The notes: a model not told the origin generated them from the letters alone. Positions 24,732 to 33,488 are shown, counted from the stretch's first letter. The stretch: 64,000 nucleotides of DNA from JAZKDW01 sp040387375 (GCA_040387375.1 JAZKDW010000041.1:124001-188000), one strand, 5' to 3'. Made by a program: numbers and translations.

Positions 24732-27700
24732 CTAATTTCGCAAGAGTTCATTCCAGGATATCCGTCCTGTTTTTGAAGAACTGCGTTTTTCATCCCCGCC
24801 CGTGTTAGGCAACTGGCTCTGAGGCGGAGGATTTGGATTCTGACCCACTGTCGGAGCGGGGATCTGAGAAGGGGCAGTTGTTGAAGGAGGCGGCGCAGGC
24901 GCGGGCGCAGGCGCAGGCACAGGCGCAGGCGGAGTTGGGGGCGGAAGCGCAGGCGCGGGCGCAGGAGCGGGCGCAGGCGCGGGAGCAGGTGCAACAATCA
25001 CGCCAAAGTTGCCGCCTTTCGGATCATCGGAACCGGTCGCCGGTGTTCCGTCCCTTGAGGATGTCAGATCCGGCGGAGGGGTCTTTGTCCAACCGGAGTC
25101 CCCATAACATGCATGGTGATGCCAATAAACAGCGTATTCCGCCAGAACGAATTCTTCGAATTTCGCGGCCTTCACCCGGTAGCCGTATTCAGGGCGTCCG
25201 GCTACATTTTGCTCGAGTGCGTCATTTGGCGTGTTGGCCTCGATAATCTGGAATACAAGTGCGCCGTTGCGGCGCACGCCGGTATTGACGCTGTTCGTAC
25301 CAGGACCATCGGTGCCGTTGGCGGGGGGGGTGACCGGATGGAACAAGGTGGCGTTCAACCCGCCAGGAGTACCTGAGCTATCCCACACGCAATTATAGAT
25401 GGTCGGATGCAGCCCCACCCTTGTGTCATTATTTCCCAGCCAGTCTTTTGCTGACATTGCGTCAACCGGCATATTAAAAACAAAGTTTCTGATCGTGGAT
25501 CGGTTGTAAGTCGTCAGCAGGTTCACGTCCAGCGTGTTCGAACTTGTGAAGTCTTTTACCGGACGATATGGATTGTCGCCAATTTTCAGCTGCACGGCCG
25601 GATTCAGGTATTGGTTATGTACCAGTAGCTTGAAATTTGTCGTGGTGCTGCTAATTGCGTTAGCCAGGTTATATCTTGGTTCACTGGCGTTAAGCATGTT
25701 GATTCCAGTGACATTGTAAATATCATCATACTGGTGCTGGTGAATAATATTGACCGGGCATAAGGTAATGCTGTCCGCTCCTCCCTGGACAGGGACGATG
25801 GTCGCGGGGATTGTTCCGCCCGATGTCGTGATGCTGATGGTTCCGTTGTAAGCGGGGCCCGCAAGGTTGGCCGCGATGTCTACCCTGATCCCGTTATCAG
25901 TCGCATTGTATGTATCGTTATACTGGTTCCGGACTACCCAGTCCGCCAGTTGGGAAGCGTTTACCGACGGCGGATTGCCACTGACGATCACTCTGGAGCC
26001 GACCTTGATGGTCAGGCTGGTCAGGTTCACCTTCCCTGAAAAATTAAAGTTGATCCACCCGCTGCCTCGTGTGGTGTGGTGTCTGCAGAGGGTCGGCTGT
26101 CTATAGGTTAAATCAATATCGAAATGGCCTCTAGCGACACCTCTTTCCGGAATGGGGCCAGGCGTCAGAATTGCCGGTGGCGGTGTTTCTTCGACAGCCG
26201 GTGGGATTGTGGGCGGGGGATCAATGGGGGGCGATGGTGTCGGGATGACAGGCGGTGTTGCAGGGGGCGGCGGTGAAAGCACATCCGGGTTTTCATTCAA
26301 GAACGTGATGTTCAGTGATTGCAGCTCCAGCAGAATCGGATGGGAAGCGACCCCCATGTTGATCAGTTTCCCTGCGGGGATGCCAAGGCTACCCTCGATC
26401 GGATCTCCCACGTTCCTGGGCGATTGCGGACGATCGGCCTCGGTGTATTTGACCCTGTCCGCATCATTCAGCAGCAGGTCTCCATTCATATCGAAGAATG
26501 GTGAATTTTCAGCACCGCCGGAAAGGTAATTGAGCTCCATCAGCCAATTTTCACCAGTGGGTGAATTGGCAGTTCCGGGGATAGTCGGATTGTAGGCGGT
26601 GAAATAAAATCGACTGTTTTCCTGGAATACGCCGTCGCCAATAATGCGCTCTCCCGGGGGTAGCGCGACCTTCCATCCCCTGTTTCCACCCGCCGTCCAG
26701 TTCGGCTGATTATTTGTCCCAAGCACACGTACCCTTTTGCTGGCATCCCCGAGGGTATACAGTCGTTCGGCCAGTGTCTGTGTCAACAGCGTTTGATTGG
26801 TGGCGGGAGCGCCGTCCCATATGCCGTACGCATAATGGACGGTGTTGTCGGTCGCGTCGGCAGCCGATAACATGCGCCCGGTTCCGAACGTGACCATGTA
26901 ACCGCCTTCCGGATGGCGACTGGCGGCGGGCGCCGCGGTGATGGCTTGGGCGGGAGTGGTTTGGTGCAGCAAGGTTTTGGTCCAATTTGCCTTGTCGCTT
27001 GAGCTCAGGTCGAATTTCCACAGCCTGCCGTTCAAGTCGCCGGCATAAGCCTGGACGACGACGCCGTCGCTGTTGGTGACGAGAAAAGGGGATGACAAGC
27101 CATTGTTGGGATCGAGCGTGGCGCCCGGCGCATCCACGGAAATTTCGCGAACGAGCTGGCCTGTCTCGATCGAAATGATGAACAGGGATGCCTGGCCGGT
27201 TCCATTGTTGTAACCGTTGCCGGCGATTGCCACGTAATCGCCGGTACTGAGTTTGGCGATTTGCGGGGTACCGTAGGTATAGCCAAGATTGGCGTAAGGC
27301 ATCGCACCCGGGGTATTGGTTTTATCAGGCGTGATTTCCCACAGGATTTTGTTTTTTGCGCTACTTTCACTGTCAGGCCTCGGGCTGGTGACATCGAGCG
27401 CAAACAATCCCTTTCCGCCGGCGCCCAGGCCGCCCACCAGAATAGTCTTGCTCACGGTTGTATTGTCGGCCGCACGCGTCCTGACATTGCCGACACTGAT
27501 GCCGCCGTCAACGAAGTAGGTGTGTGTGTATGGATGTTGCGCAAGCCGCTTCAATCCGGGAATCAGCATTGAAGGAATGTAGGCCCACAATTCCTTGCCA
27601 CTTCCAGGTCCGGTTTTTGACGCGTCGAAGACATGCAGCATGCCGTCGTTCGCGCCGACGAAGAGTACCGGACTGCCACCATTTGGCAGGTAATGCGGAC

Positions 27701-28211
27701 GAGAATGGATGATGTCGCCCAGTACGCTGGAGCGCTCCCGCAAGCTTCCGGCTGGCAGTTCGTTCGAGCGGTCTCCGCGAATGAAATTAAGAATACGGGG
27801 CCCGTCGGTGTCATTGCCGATGGATGTTTTCTGGGCAGTCGACAGCTTGTCCCAGCGGAATTCTATGTTGGTGCCGTCCTCTTTCATCGTGACGACGTTG
27901 CGGCCAGTGTCGTAATTCTGCTGGTCCAGCTTTTTAGCCGCACCGCCACCCCAGAGTTCGCCATTCTCATTCATGGCGCCTGTTGCTGAAAGCGGAAAGG
28001 CAAGAACATTGCCACTCCAGTCATCCCTGTCATATTGGGTACGGAACAGAACCTCATTGCCGCTGCTTATCAGCAAACTGCTCGATGTCACTGGCCCGAC
28101 ATAACCGATAGGATGGTTGCCCGGAACGACCGCCGTGGCGGCTAGCAGATAACCCGCGACAGCTGCAGAAAACAGTGCGGCCGCCGCAAAATACAAGGTT
28201 TTTTTTCTCAT
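24732..28211 (-). CDS. pilY1: PilY1-like tip adhesin, short N-terminus with large unrecognised insert
   Basis: An 1159-residue exported protein. After a signal segment (LYFAAAALFSAAVAGYLLA) it enters the region just before the PilY1 beta-propeller, so the long N-terminal part seen in the other PilY1 here is absent. The propeller (about 155-480) has SSVLGDIIHSRPHY and LFVGANDGMLHVFDA; a calcium-site-like DMNGDLLLNDADR follows (about 577). A proline-rich linker (about 655-690), an unrecognised Asn/Thr-rich domain (about 690-1065) and a Pro-Ala repeat linker (about 1068-1125) precede the PilY1 tail GRISWNELLRN. The propeller and tail mark it as a type IV pilus tip protein; the insert is a plausible adhesive module. 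An 8-C run in the coding strand could allow slippage. Confidence 0.88.
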   Translation of the reverse strand: MRKKTLYFAAAALFSAAVAGYLLAATAVVPGNHPIGYVGPVTSSSLLISSGNEVLFRTQYDRDDWSGNVLAFPLSATGAMNENGELWGGGAAKKLDQQNYDTGRNVVTMKEDGTNIEFRWDKLSTAQKTSIGNDTDGPRILNFIRGDRSNELPAGSLRERSSVLGDIIHSRPHYLPNGGSPVLFVGANDGMLHVFDASKTGPGSGKELWAYIPSMLIPGLKRLAQHPYTHTYFVDGGISVGNVRTRAADNTTVSKTILVGGLGAGGKGLFALDVTSPRPDSESSAKNKILWEITPDKTNTPGAMPYANLGYTYGTPQIAKLSTGDYVAIAGNGYNNGTGQASLFIISIETGQLVREISVDAPGATLDPNNGLSSPFLVTNSDGVVVQAYAGDLNGRLWKFDLSSSDKANWTKTLLHQTTPAQAITAAPAASRHPEGGYMVTFGTGRMLSAADATDNTVHYAYGIWDGAPATNQTLLTQTLAERLYTLGDASKRVRVLGTNNQPNWTAGGNRGWKVALPPGERIIGDGVFQENSRFYFTAYNPTIPGTANSPTGENWLMELNYLSGGAENSPFFDMNGDLLLNDADRVKYTEADRPQSPRNVGDPIEGSLGIPAGKLINMGVASHPILLELQSLNITFLNENPDVLSPPPPATPPVIPTPSPPIDPPPTIPPAVEETPPPAILTPGPIPERGVARGHFDIDLTYRQPTLCRHHTTRGSGWINFNFSGKVNLTSLTIKVGSRVIVSGNPPSVNASQLADWVVRNQYNDTYNATDNGIRVDIAANLAGPAYNGTISITTSGGTIPATIVPVQGGADSITLCPVNIIHQHQYDDIYNVTGINMLNASEPRYNLANAISSTTTNFKLLVHNQYLNPAVQLKIGDNPYRPVKDFTSSNTLDVNLLTTYNRSTIRNFVFNMPVDAMSAKDWLGNNDTRVGLHPTIYNCVWDSSGTPGGLNATLFHPVTPPANGTDGPGTNSVNTGVRRNGALVFQIIEANTPNDALEQNVAGRPEYGYRVKAAKFEEFVLAEYAVYWHHHACYGDSGWTKTPPPDLTSSRDGTPATGSDDPKGGNFGVIVAPAPAPAPAPAPAPALPPPTPPAPVPAPAPAPAPPPSTTAPSQIPAPTVGQNPNPPPQSQLPNTGGDEKRSSSKTGRISWNELLRN
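24891..24990 (-). repeat. GCAGGC-type hexanucleotide repeats coding for Pro-Ala
   Basis: About 100 bp of near-perfect six-base units (GGCGCA and variants on the plus strand) code for alternating Pro-Ala in the C-terminal linker of the short PilY1. Unit gain or loss would keep the frame and change linker length. Confidence 0.8.
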
Positions 28212-28226
28212 GGTGGCTCCCGCGAC

Positions 28227-28784
28227 CTAGTTATAGTCAGAGCACAATTTTTGCTCCACATCAAAACATCTGACACTGAATATGGTCTGCACGAATCTCA
28301 CTGAGCCACGTGCGCTTTCGCCCCTGGCAATAATCCGGTACAAGTTGATTCTTGTTTTATCGTTACTTGAGCCCTCTATCGACTTTCCGCTTGCAATACG
28401 TTCAATCAGATAACGCGGCCCTGCCGAAGCGACGGCTAATGAATTGTTGTCGTTCCAGCTCATTCTGAGCGGATCCCTGTCACTGCTGCTCCCGTTCAGG
28501 TGACCTGCAGGGTAGAGATGAAGATCGTTGGCGCCGCGGGCAGTGAAAGCTGCCTTGCTAAAATTGGTGCCGGTTTTCAGCCACGTTTCGGCTGCGGCGA
28601 CCGCTGTTTCCGCCTGGTCCAGTGCTGCAGTCTGGTATTGCAGATTTCCTGAAATTTTCAACTCGCTGCGGGCGACCATGATGGCAACCAGCCCCAGAAT
28701 CAATATGGCAACCAGCAATATTGATGTTGTAACGAGGACTGCGCCCTTCTGCCTGGCGTGTGTGTGGATCAAGTCGATGGGCAT
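28227..28784 (-). CDS. pilX: PilX-type minor pilin, cassette 1
   Basis: A 185-residue PilX-like protein. The leader HARQKG is followed by a hydrophobic helix (AVLVTTSILLVAILILGLVAIM) without the +5 Glu, as is usual for PilX/GspK-like minor pilins, then SELKISGNLQYQTAALDQAETAVAAAE, the conserved PilX segment. It contains two cysteines near the C-terminus. It lies 15 bases upstream of the short PilY1 gene. PilX-type proteins help start pilus assembly and bring PilY1 to the tip. Confidence 0.9.
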   Translation of the reverse strand: MPIDLIHTHARQKGAVLVTTSILLVAILILGLVAIMVARSELKISGNLQYQTAALDQAETAVAAAETWLKTGTNFSKAAFTARGANDLHLYPAGHLNGSSSDRDPLRMSWNDNNSLAVASAGPRYLIERIASGKSIEGSSNDKTRINLYRIIARGESARGSVRFVQTIFSVRCFDVEQKLCSDYN

Positions 28785-28802
28785 GCCGTAGTCCGGAACG
28801 AG

Positions 28803-29780
28803 TCAATGATTTCGAAGCTGGACGACCGTGCTGAACACTTCGCGGCGGAATCCATCGGCGGGAGTAATGGTCTGATTTCCCAATACATAAACGGTGTTGT
28901 TGGTATAGCCTGGTTCGGGGACGCTGGCGCGTACCAGCAGCCAGACGCGTACAGCAACGACGTTTTCCCACTCGCTTGCGATACCCGCGGCACTGATGGA
29001 ATTGGCGTCGTAGAATTGCGTGGTGCCGTCTGTCTTGAGTCGACCATATTGCAACTGGATATTTTCGATATTGCTCGCCACTACTTCCTGGGTCATTGCA
29101 GGGTCAATGACTGGATCGGGCGGGGCAAGCCGGATCCGCTTCAGTGCGGGAATCCGGGGCGTTTCGCTGGCGTCGCTGGTAAACGGGCTGATGAAATACA
29201 CCTTGGCTTCAAGCGGATAATCGGTGACGGGTGCGGCATCGGCAAAGCGGGGCGCCACTGCGTTGACCTGGTCCCCTCTGAACACTTCGCCACGCTCGTA
29301 AGCCGAACGTAAATACATGCCTTTGGCCTGTGGCGCTCCGGACAATGGCGTCAAGCCGGCATGGCGTACCACCAGGATATCGCCAGTCGCGTAGCTGGCT
29401 GCTCGAATACATGTGCCAACGTATGGATTTGTGTCGTCGCTGCCGAAGATGGCCCCGTCCAGATCCACTGCAAAACCGTCGCTGCAATCATTGGTGATAA
29501 GCCCCAGGGCCGTGGTTGGTACTGAGTTCTTGGCCCAGGTGTGACCACGGTATCCCGCATGCATCAGGTCGCGCCGCAGGACTTCCATGGCATAACGCCC
29601 GTTGGTCAGAATTTCCGATGTGGCGGCGTTGGTGCGTTCACTCGACGAACTGGCAAGGTACAGGCCTGTGACGCCAAGCACTATCAACAGACTTAACGTC
29701 GATGCGATCATCAGTTCGATGATGGTAAGTCCTTGCTGCTTGTGATGAAAAATTGATCGAAGTGGGCTGTTCGCGCTCAT
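28803..29780 (-). CDS. pilW: PilW-type minor pilin, cassette 1
   Basis: A 325-residue PilW-like prepilin with leader HHKQQG cleaved before LTIIELMIASTLSLLIVLGVTGLYL (Glu at +5) and the PilW-typical ILTNGRYAMEVLRRDLMHAGYRG. The large globular part is long for a pilin, as is normal for PilW/GspJ-like components. It is 18 bases upstream of pilX and 11 bases after pilV. Expected to join the pilus priming complex at the tip. Confidence 0.91.
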   Translation of the reverse strand: MSANSPLRSIFHHKQQGLTIIELMIASTLSLLIVLGVTGLYLASSSSERTNAATSEILTNGRYAMEVLRRDLMHAGYRGHTWAKNSVPTTALGLITNDCSDGFAVDLDGAIFGSDDTNPYVGTCIRAASYATGDILVVRHAGLTPLSGAPQAKGMYLRSAYERGEVFRGDQVNAVAPRFADAAPVTDYPLEAKVYFISPFTSDASETPRIPALKRIRLAPPDPVIDPAMTQEVVASNIENIQLQYGRLKTDGTTQFYDANSISAAGIASEWENVVAVRVWLLVRASVPEPGYTNNTVYVLGNQTITPADGFRREVFSTVVQLRNH

Positions 29781-29791
29781 GATCCTGCCCG

Positions 29792-30310
29792 CTATGGTTG
29801 AATGACTCTGGTTGCAACATATTGCAAATCATCGAGTTCGCCCGCTGAACCGTAGATCGTCCTGTCGCGCCGGTCGCGCCATCTGATCACAATGTTGTAA
29901 GTGGATGGCGCTGCGATTGTGTTCGTGATGTCCCAGGTCGCACTTTTCAGGGTGTTGCCGATGCGCGTATTCCATTGCGCAATGTCGTAAGCGGCAAGCT
30001 GGACCGGGTTGCAGCTGACTGCCTTGCAGTCACTGCCGACGGACGGTGGAGCAGCCGTGGTTGACGAACTCACATACGCTCCAGCGATTGCCCCGGTTTT
30101 ATTGGCCTCTATCCGTTCGCCAATTTCTGTGGCCAGGAAGATTGCCTGGGTCCGGTTCGCCGCACTCTTGGACATTTTCAGGCTGTTGAGTTGCAAGTTT
30201 GCCGCACCCAGCATGGAAATCGCGATTACGGCCAGCGAAACCAGCACTTCCAGCATGGAAATGCCGGACCATTTTCGCGTGGGAGAAATCTGATGAAGAT
30301 GAAGATGCAT
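29792..30310 (-). CDS. pilV: PilV-type minor pilin, cassette 1
   Basis: A 172-residue PilV/GspI-like prepilin. Leader RKWSG is cleaved before ISMLEVLVSLAVIAISMLGAANLQL with Glu at +5. The following NSLKMSKSAANRTQAIFLATEIGERIEANK (in two halves) is the characteristic PilV segment. It lies 12 bases after fimT and 11 before pilW. Part of the minor-pilin priming complex. Confidence 0.91.
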   Translation of the reverse strand: MHLHLHQISPTRKWSGISMLEVLVSLAVIAISMLGAANLQLNSLKMSKSAANRTQAIFLATEIGERIEANKTGAIAGAYVSSSTTAAPPSVGSDCKAVSCNPVQLAAYDIAQWNTRIGNTLKSATWDITNTIAAPSTYNIVIRWRDRRDRTIYGSAGELDDLQYVATRVIQP

Positions 30311-30322
30311 TTTTTCAATTAT

Positions 30323-30889
30323 TCAGTTGGTGCGGGTACCCTTGATCAGGCCGGTTGCTGCCATCGTGATGCTGCGCGATGGGGCGCCGCGCTCGGCGCC
30401 CGCCACTATCGTTATGGTCAGGGGTGTCGAGCCGACTGCGCCTTGGCTGCCTGTCGGATTGAAACCGATCGGGGAAACCGGACCTGTGATGCGGGCAATT
30501 CCGTTGTTGACAGCTTTTTCACGGCGGATCGGGTTTGGCATTGTGTCGGCCGTCGGATCGCACGTGTTGTCAGCATCGTTGTCGTAGCACACAATCCATC
30601 CTTCGCTACCCCAGTCGGCGTCTCTCCGGCATGCGGCACCGGCACTGTCGCTGGCGCACACCAGCACCCGGGCATTGCGTTTGATTGCTTCACTGCGCCC
30701 TTCCTGAAGGCTCGATACAATCGTGGCAGAGAGCGAATTGAGCCGGACAGTCTTCAGAAAAACTGTGAACGACGGTATGGTTATTGCCAGAAGAATTGCT
30801 GAAATTAATATCGTGATCATCAATTCCACCAACGTAAAACCAGTCTGGCAATGTCGGTTTTTTCGTTTGTTGCTTGTTTGGCGTGGCAT
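30323..30889 (-). CDS. fimT: FimT/GspH-type minor pilin, cassette 1
   Basis: A 188-residue pseudopilin of the GspH/FimT group. Leader RHCQTG is cleaved before FTLVELMITILISAILLAITIPSF; then comes the typical SLSATIVSSLQEGRSEAIKRNARVLV, where FimT proteins bind DNA in some competent bacteria. The ATG at 30889 has GAGG at good spacing; a GTG three codons earlier is possible. It is the first gene of cassette 1, 48 bases downstream of a likely sigma-70 promoter. Confidence 0.91.
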   Translation of the reverse strand: MPRQTSNKRKNRHCQTGFTLVELMITILISAILLAITIPSFTVFLKTVRLNSLSATIVSSLQEGRSEAIKRNARVLVCASDSAGAACRRDADWGSEGWIVCYDNDADNTCDPTADTMPNPIRREKAVNNGIARITGPVSPIGFNPTGSQGAVGSTPLTITIVAGAERGAPSRSITMAATGLIKGTRTN

Positions 30890-30936
30890 GTTGAGCACCT
30901 CGATCCTGCAATTCGTACGCGACTTCGATTGCTTTC

Positions 30937-30966
30937 ATTGTAAGCTTGATAATGTCTTTTTTACAA
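30937..30966 (-). promoter_or_regulatory. Probable promoter of pilus cassette 1
   Basis: On the minus strand, TTGTAA (30966-30961) and TACAAT (30942-30937) are separated by 18 bp. This leaves a leader of about 40 nt before fimT. It is the best sigma-70 match upstream of the cassette. Confidence 0.6.
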
Positions 30967-31163
30967 TTATTTGCGCACTTTGTTGCGTCATGGCCGCGGC
31001 CACGCGCCTTTCCATGAATTTTTATTTTTATGTGGAAATAAGATTTGCGAGAACGCTGCCGACGGTGGCTTGCCAGCAGCGCCAGGTTTGCTTGTGCGTC
31101 CGGTGTCCGGCCGAAATAGCAAGGAGACGGCTTTATTGTCGCGCTCCGATTACAGTGCAATTC

Positions 31164-31192
31164 TTGCCCAATTCAAGCCCATAACTTACAAT
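31164..31192 (+). promoter_or_regulatory. Probable glyA promoter and start of a ~205-nt leader
   Basis: TTGCCC (31164-31169) and TACAAT (31187-31192) with a 17-bp spacer give a good sigma-70 promoter. The transcript would have a leader from about 31199 to 31404. The leader can form two consecutive hairpins: ACCGGG/CCCGGT (31228-31233 with 31245-31250) and GATGG/CCATC (31254-31258 with 31263-31267). No known riboswitch class is recognised. The rest of the 30899-31404 gap shows no gene. Confidence 0.65.
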
Positions 31193-31404
31193 GCAGGACC
31201 ATTTCGTCTCACGTGACTGGCGAAAAAACCGGGTAATCCACTCTCCCGGTAAAGATGGGCATCCATCGGGAAGCGTGAGATTTCAACAGCCGTGCGCCTG
31301 GGCAGCCAAGATATGGCAAGTACGTTTGAGGCTGCCGTCATTCCCTTTTTTGGCCCTCATTCGATTGAGACACTCTCTTTATCCTTAATCGACTGGAGAA
31401 TTCC

Positions 31405-32655
31405 ATGTTTGCAAAAGACCATACCATCGCCAAAGTCGATCCTGAACTTTGGGCCGCGATCCAGCTTGAAAACACCCGTCAGCAAGAACATATCGAACTG
31501 ATCGCCTCCGAGAATTACACCTCGCCTGCCGTCATGGAGGCGCAAGGCTCGCAACTGACCAATAAATATGCCGAAGGTTATCCGGGCAAACGTTATTACG
31601 GCGGTTGCGAATTCGTCGACATGGCAGAAACGCTGGCGATCAATCGTCTGAAAGAATTATTCGGCGCCGAAGCCGCCAACGTGCAGCCGAATTCCGGCTC
31701 CCAGGCCAATCAGGGCGTGTTCTTCGCCATGCTGAAGCCCGGCGATACCATCATGGGCATGTCGCTCGCCGAAGGTGGTCACCTGACCCATGGCATGCCG
31801 CTCAATATGTCCGGCAAGTGGTTCAACGTCGTTTCCTACGGGCTCAACGACAAGGAAGAAATCGACTACGACGCCATGGAGCGGCTGGCGCACGAAAAGA
31901 AACCCAAGCTCATCATTGCCGGTGCGTCCGCGTACGCCTTGCGCATCGATTTCGAACGTTTCGCCAGGGTTGCGAAAGCGGTCGGCGCCTACTTCATGGT
32001 CGATATGGCGCACTATGCGGGACTGATTGCCGCCGGTGAATATCCGAACCCGGTACCGCATGCCGACTTTGTTACCTCCACCACACACAAGTCGCTGCGC
32101 GGCCCCCGTGGCGGCGTGATCCTGATGAAAGCCGAGTTCGAAAAAGCCATCAATTCCGCGATTTTCCCCGGCATTCAAGGTGGTCCGCTGATGCATGTCA
32201 TCGCCGGCAAGGCGGTAGCGTTCAAGGAAGCGTTGACGCCCGAGTTCAAGACTTATCAACAGCAAGTCGTGAAAAACGCGGACGCGCTGGCAAAGACATT
32301 GATCGCGCGCGGCCTGCGCATCGTGTCGGGACGCACCGAGTCGCATCTGATGCTGGTCGACCTGCGTGCGAAAAACATCACCGGCAAGGAAGCGGAAGCG
32401 ATCCTCGGCTCGGCGCACATGACCTGCAACAAGAACGCGATTCCGAACGACCCGGAAAAACCATTCGTCACCTCCGGTATCCGTCTGGGTAGCCCGGCGA
32501 TGACAACCCGTGGCTTCAAGGAAGCGGAAGCGGTAATTGTCGGCAACCTGATCGCCGATGTGCTGGACAATCCGCATGATGCAGCGACCATCGAACGCGT
32601 CAAACAGGAAGTCAGGAAATTGACCGCCGCTTTTCCGGTCTACGCGGCAAAGTGA
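31405..32655 (+). CDS. glyA: Serine hydroxymethyltransferase
   Basis: A 416-residue PLP enzyme interconverting serine and glycine with transfer of a one-carbon unit to tetrahydrofolate; cytosolic and essential for C1 supply. The motifs IELIASENYTSPAVMEAQGS and the PLP lysine in STTHKSLRGPRGGVI (about residue 230) are intact, and length matches the family exactly. GGAG precedes the ATG. It is followed by a hairpin terminator and then nrdR, the usual Burkholderiales order. No anomalies. Confidence 0.98.
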   Translation: MFAKDHTIAKVDPELWAAIQLENTRQQEHIELIASENYTSPAVMEAQGSQLTNKYAEGYPGKRYYGGCEFVDMAETLAINRLKELFGAEAANVQPNSGSQANQGVFFAMLKPGDTIMGMSLAEGGHLTHGMPLNMSGKWFNVVSYGLNDKEEIDYDAMERLAHEKKPKLIIAGASAYALRIDFERFARVAKAVGAYFMVDMAHYAGLIAAGEYPNPVPHADFVTSTTHKSLRGPRGGVILMKAEFEKAINSAIFPGIQGGPLMHVIAGKAVAFKEALTPEFKTYQQQVVKNADALAKTLIARGLRIVSGRTESHLMLVDLRAKNITGKEAEAILGSAHMTCNKNAIPNDPEKPFVTSGIRLGSPAMTTRGFKEAEAVIVGNLIADVLDNPHDAATIERVKQEVRKLTAAFPVYAAK

Positions 32656-32662
32656 TGTTAAA

Positions 32663-32693
32663 GCAAATGCGGCGGTGGGCCAGCCGCATTTGC
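32663..32693 (+). terminator. Hairpin terminator after glyA
   Basis: A perfect 11-bp stem, GCAAATGCGGC (32663-32673) with GCCGCATTTGC (32683-32693), 9-nt loop, eight bases after the glyA stop. The following TGTCTTGTC is a poor U-run, so termination may be partial. Confidence 0.7.
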
Positions 32694-32705
32694 TGTCTTG
32701 TCAAT

Positions 32706-32757
32706 CGGCAGTCAAGACGCCACCTGTTGTGGAAGCGTCTTGTTTTACAGACTGCCG
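32706..32757 (+). terminator. Second, bulged hairpin between glyA and nrdR
   Basis: Inner stem CAAGACGC (32713-32720) with GCGTCTTG (32735-32742), directly followed by TTTT, is a canonical terminator. An outer stem CGGCAGT (32706-32712) with ACTGCCG (32751-32757) can close around it, bulging out TTTTACAG. The outer pairing would include the U-run in a larger structure. Confidence 0.65.
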
Positions 32758-32758
32758 G

Positions 32759-32788
32759 TTGCAAAATTTGTTAAATGATAATTATACT
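32759..32788 (+). promoter_or_regulatory. Probable nrdR promoter
   Basis: TTGCAA (32759-32764) and TATACT (32783-32788) with an 18-bp spacer lie about 55 bases before the nrdR ATG. The surrounding AT-rich DNA fits an own promoter for nrdR after the glyA terminators. Confidence 0.6.
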
Positions 32789-32843
32789 TGCCGAGAATTT
32801 AATACTTTTTACAAGCCGAACTACCTGAATCGCGGCCAGCGCA

Positions 32844-33314
32844 ATGAAATGTCCTTTCTGCCAGCACGAAGACACACAAGTCCTCGACACCAGGGTGTCT
32901 GAAGAAGGCGATAGCATTCGCCGCCGGCGTCGCTGCAGCAAATGCGAAAAGCGTTTTACCACCTACGAACGTATCGAACTGGCGATGCCTGTCATCGTCA
33001 AGAAAAACGGCAGCCGCACCGAATTCGAGCCCCTCAAATTGCGTGCGAGCCTGATGCTCGCATTGCGCAAACGTCCCGTATCCGCCGATGCGGTTGACGC
33101 CGCCATTCATCGCATTGAAGAAAAACTGCTTTCCAGTGGAGAGCGTGAAGTGATGTCCGGCCAGATCGGCGAACTGGTGATGCGCGAGTTAAGGCGCCTC
33201 GACAAGATCGCGTATATCCGATTTGCCTCCGTCTACAAAAGTTTTGAAGATGTCGCCGAATTCCAGGATGCGATCGCCGAAGTCGGCCGCGAAAGAAAAA
33301 TCCCCAGTTCCTGA
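32844..33314 (+). CDS. nrdR: Transcriptional repressor NrdR
   Basis: A 156-residue regulator of ribonucleotide reductase genes. The N-terminal zinc ribbon has the two CxxC pairs (MKCPFCQHED and CSKCEKRFTTYER) and the central ATP-cone domain follows (PVIVKKNGSRTEFEPLKL). NrdR binds NrdR boxes when loaded with dATP/ATP. In related genomes it usually leads into the ribD-ribE operon; here the second pilus cassette intervenes. Length and motifs are complete. Confidence 0.97.
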   Translation: MKCPFCQHEDTQVLDTRVSEEGDSIRRRRRCSKCEKRFTTYERIELAMPVIVKKNGSRTEFEPLKLRASLMLALRKRPVSADAVDAAIHRIEEKLLSSGEREVMSGQIGELVMRELRRLDKIAYIRFASVYKSFEDVAEFQDAIAEVGRERKIPSS

Positions 33315-33488
33315 ATGTGAGCCTGCAACAGCAGCTCGACGAAGCTGCCTTAATTTTGGCAATAAAGTTGTCTTTAAAATAATCATTGAGTGTGCTTGTA
33401 CTGATCATGCTGGCCGAGGGGTTCGCGCGAGCGAACGCCACGTTTTCTCGATAATGGTTTGCCCAGGGCTTAATGCCGCACAAAAAAT

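Noticed and set aside
24891..24990. CRISPR-like array because of regular repeats
   Set aside because: The repeats are contiguous six-base units without spacers and code for Pro-Ala in frame; no cas genes are present in the window.
31193..31404. A glycine or tetrahydrofolate riboswitch before glyA
   Set aside because: Hairpins are present but the conserved core sequences of these classes are not recognisable; kept only as an unclassified leader.
31657..32577. A 306-codon minus-strand frame inside glyA
   Set aside because: glyA is certain on the plus strand; the antisense product looks like mirror-frame noise and has no ribosome site.
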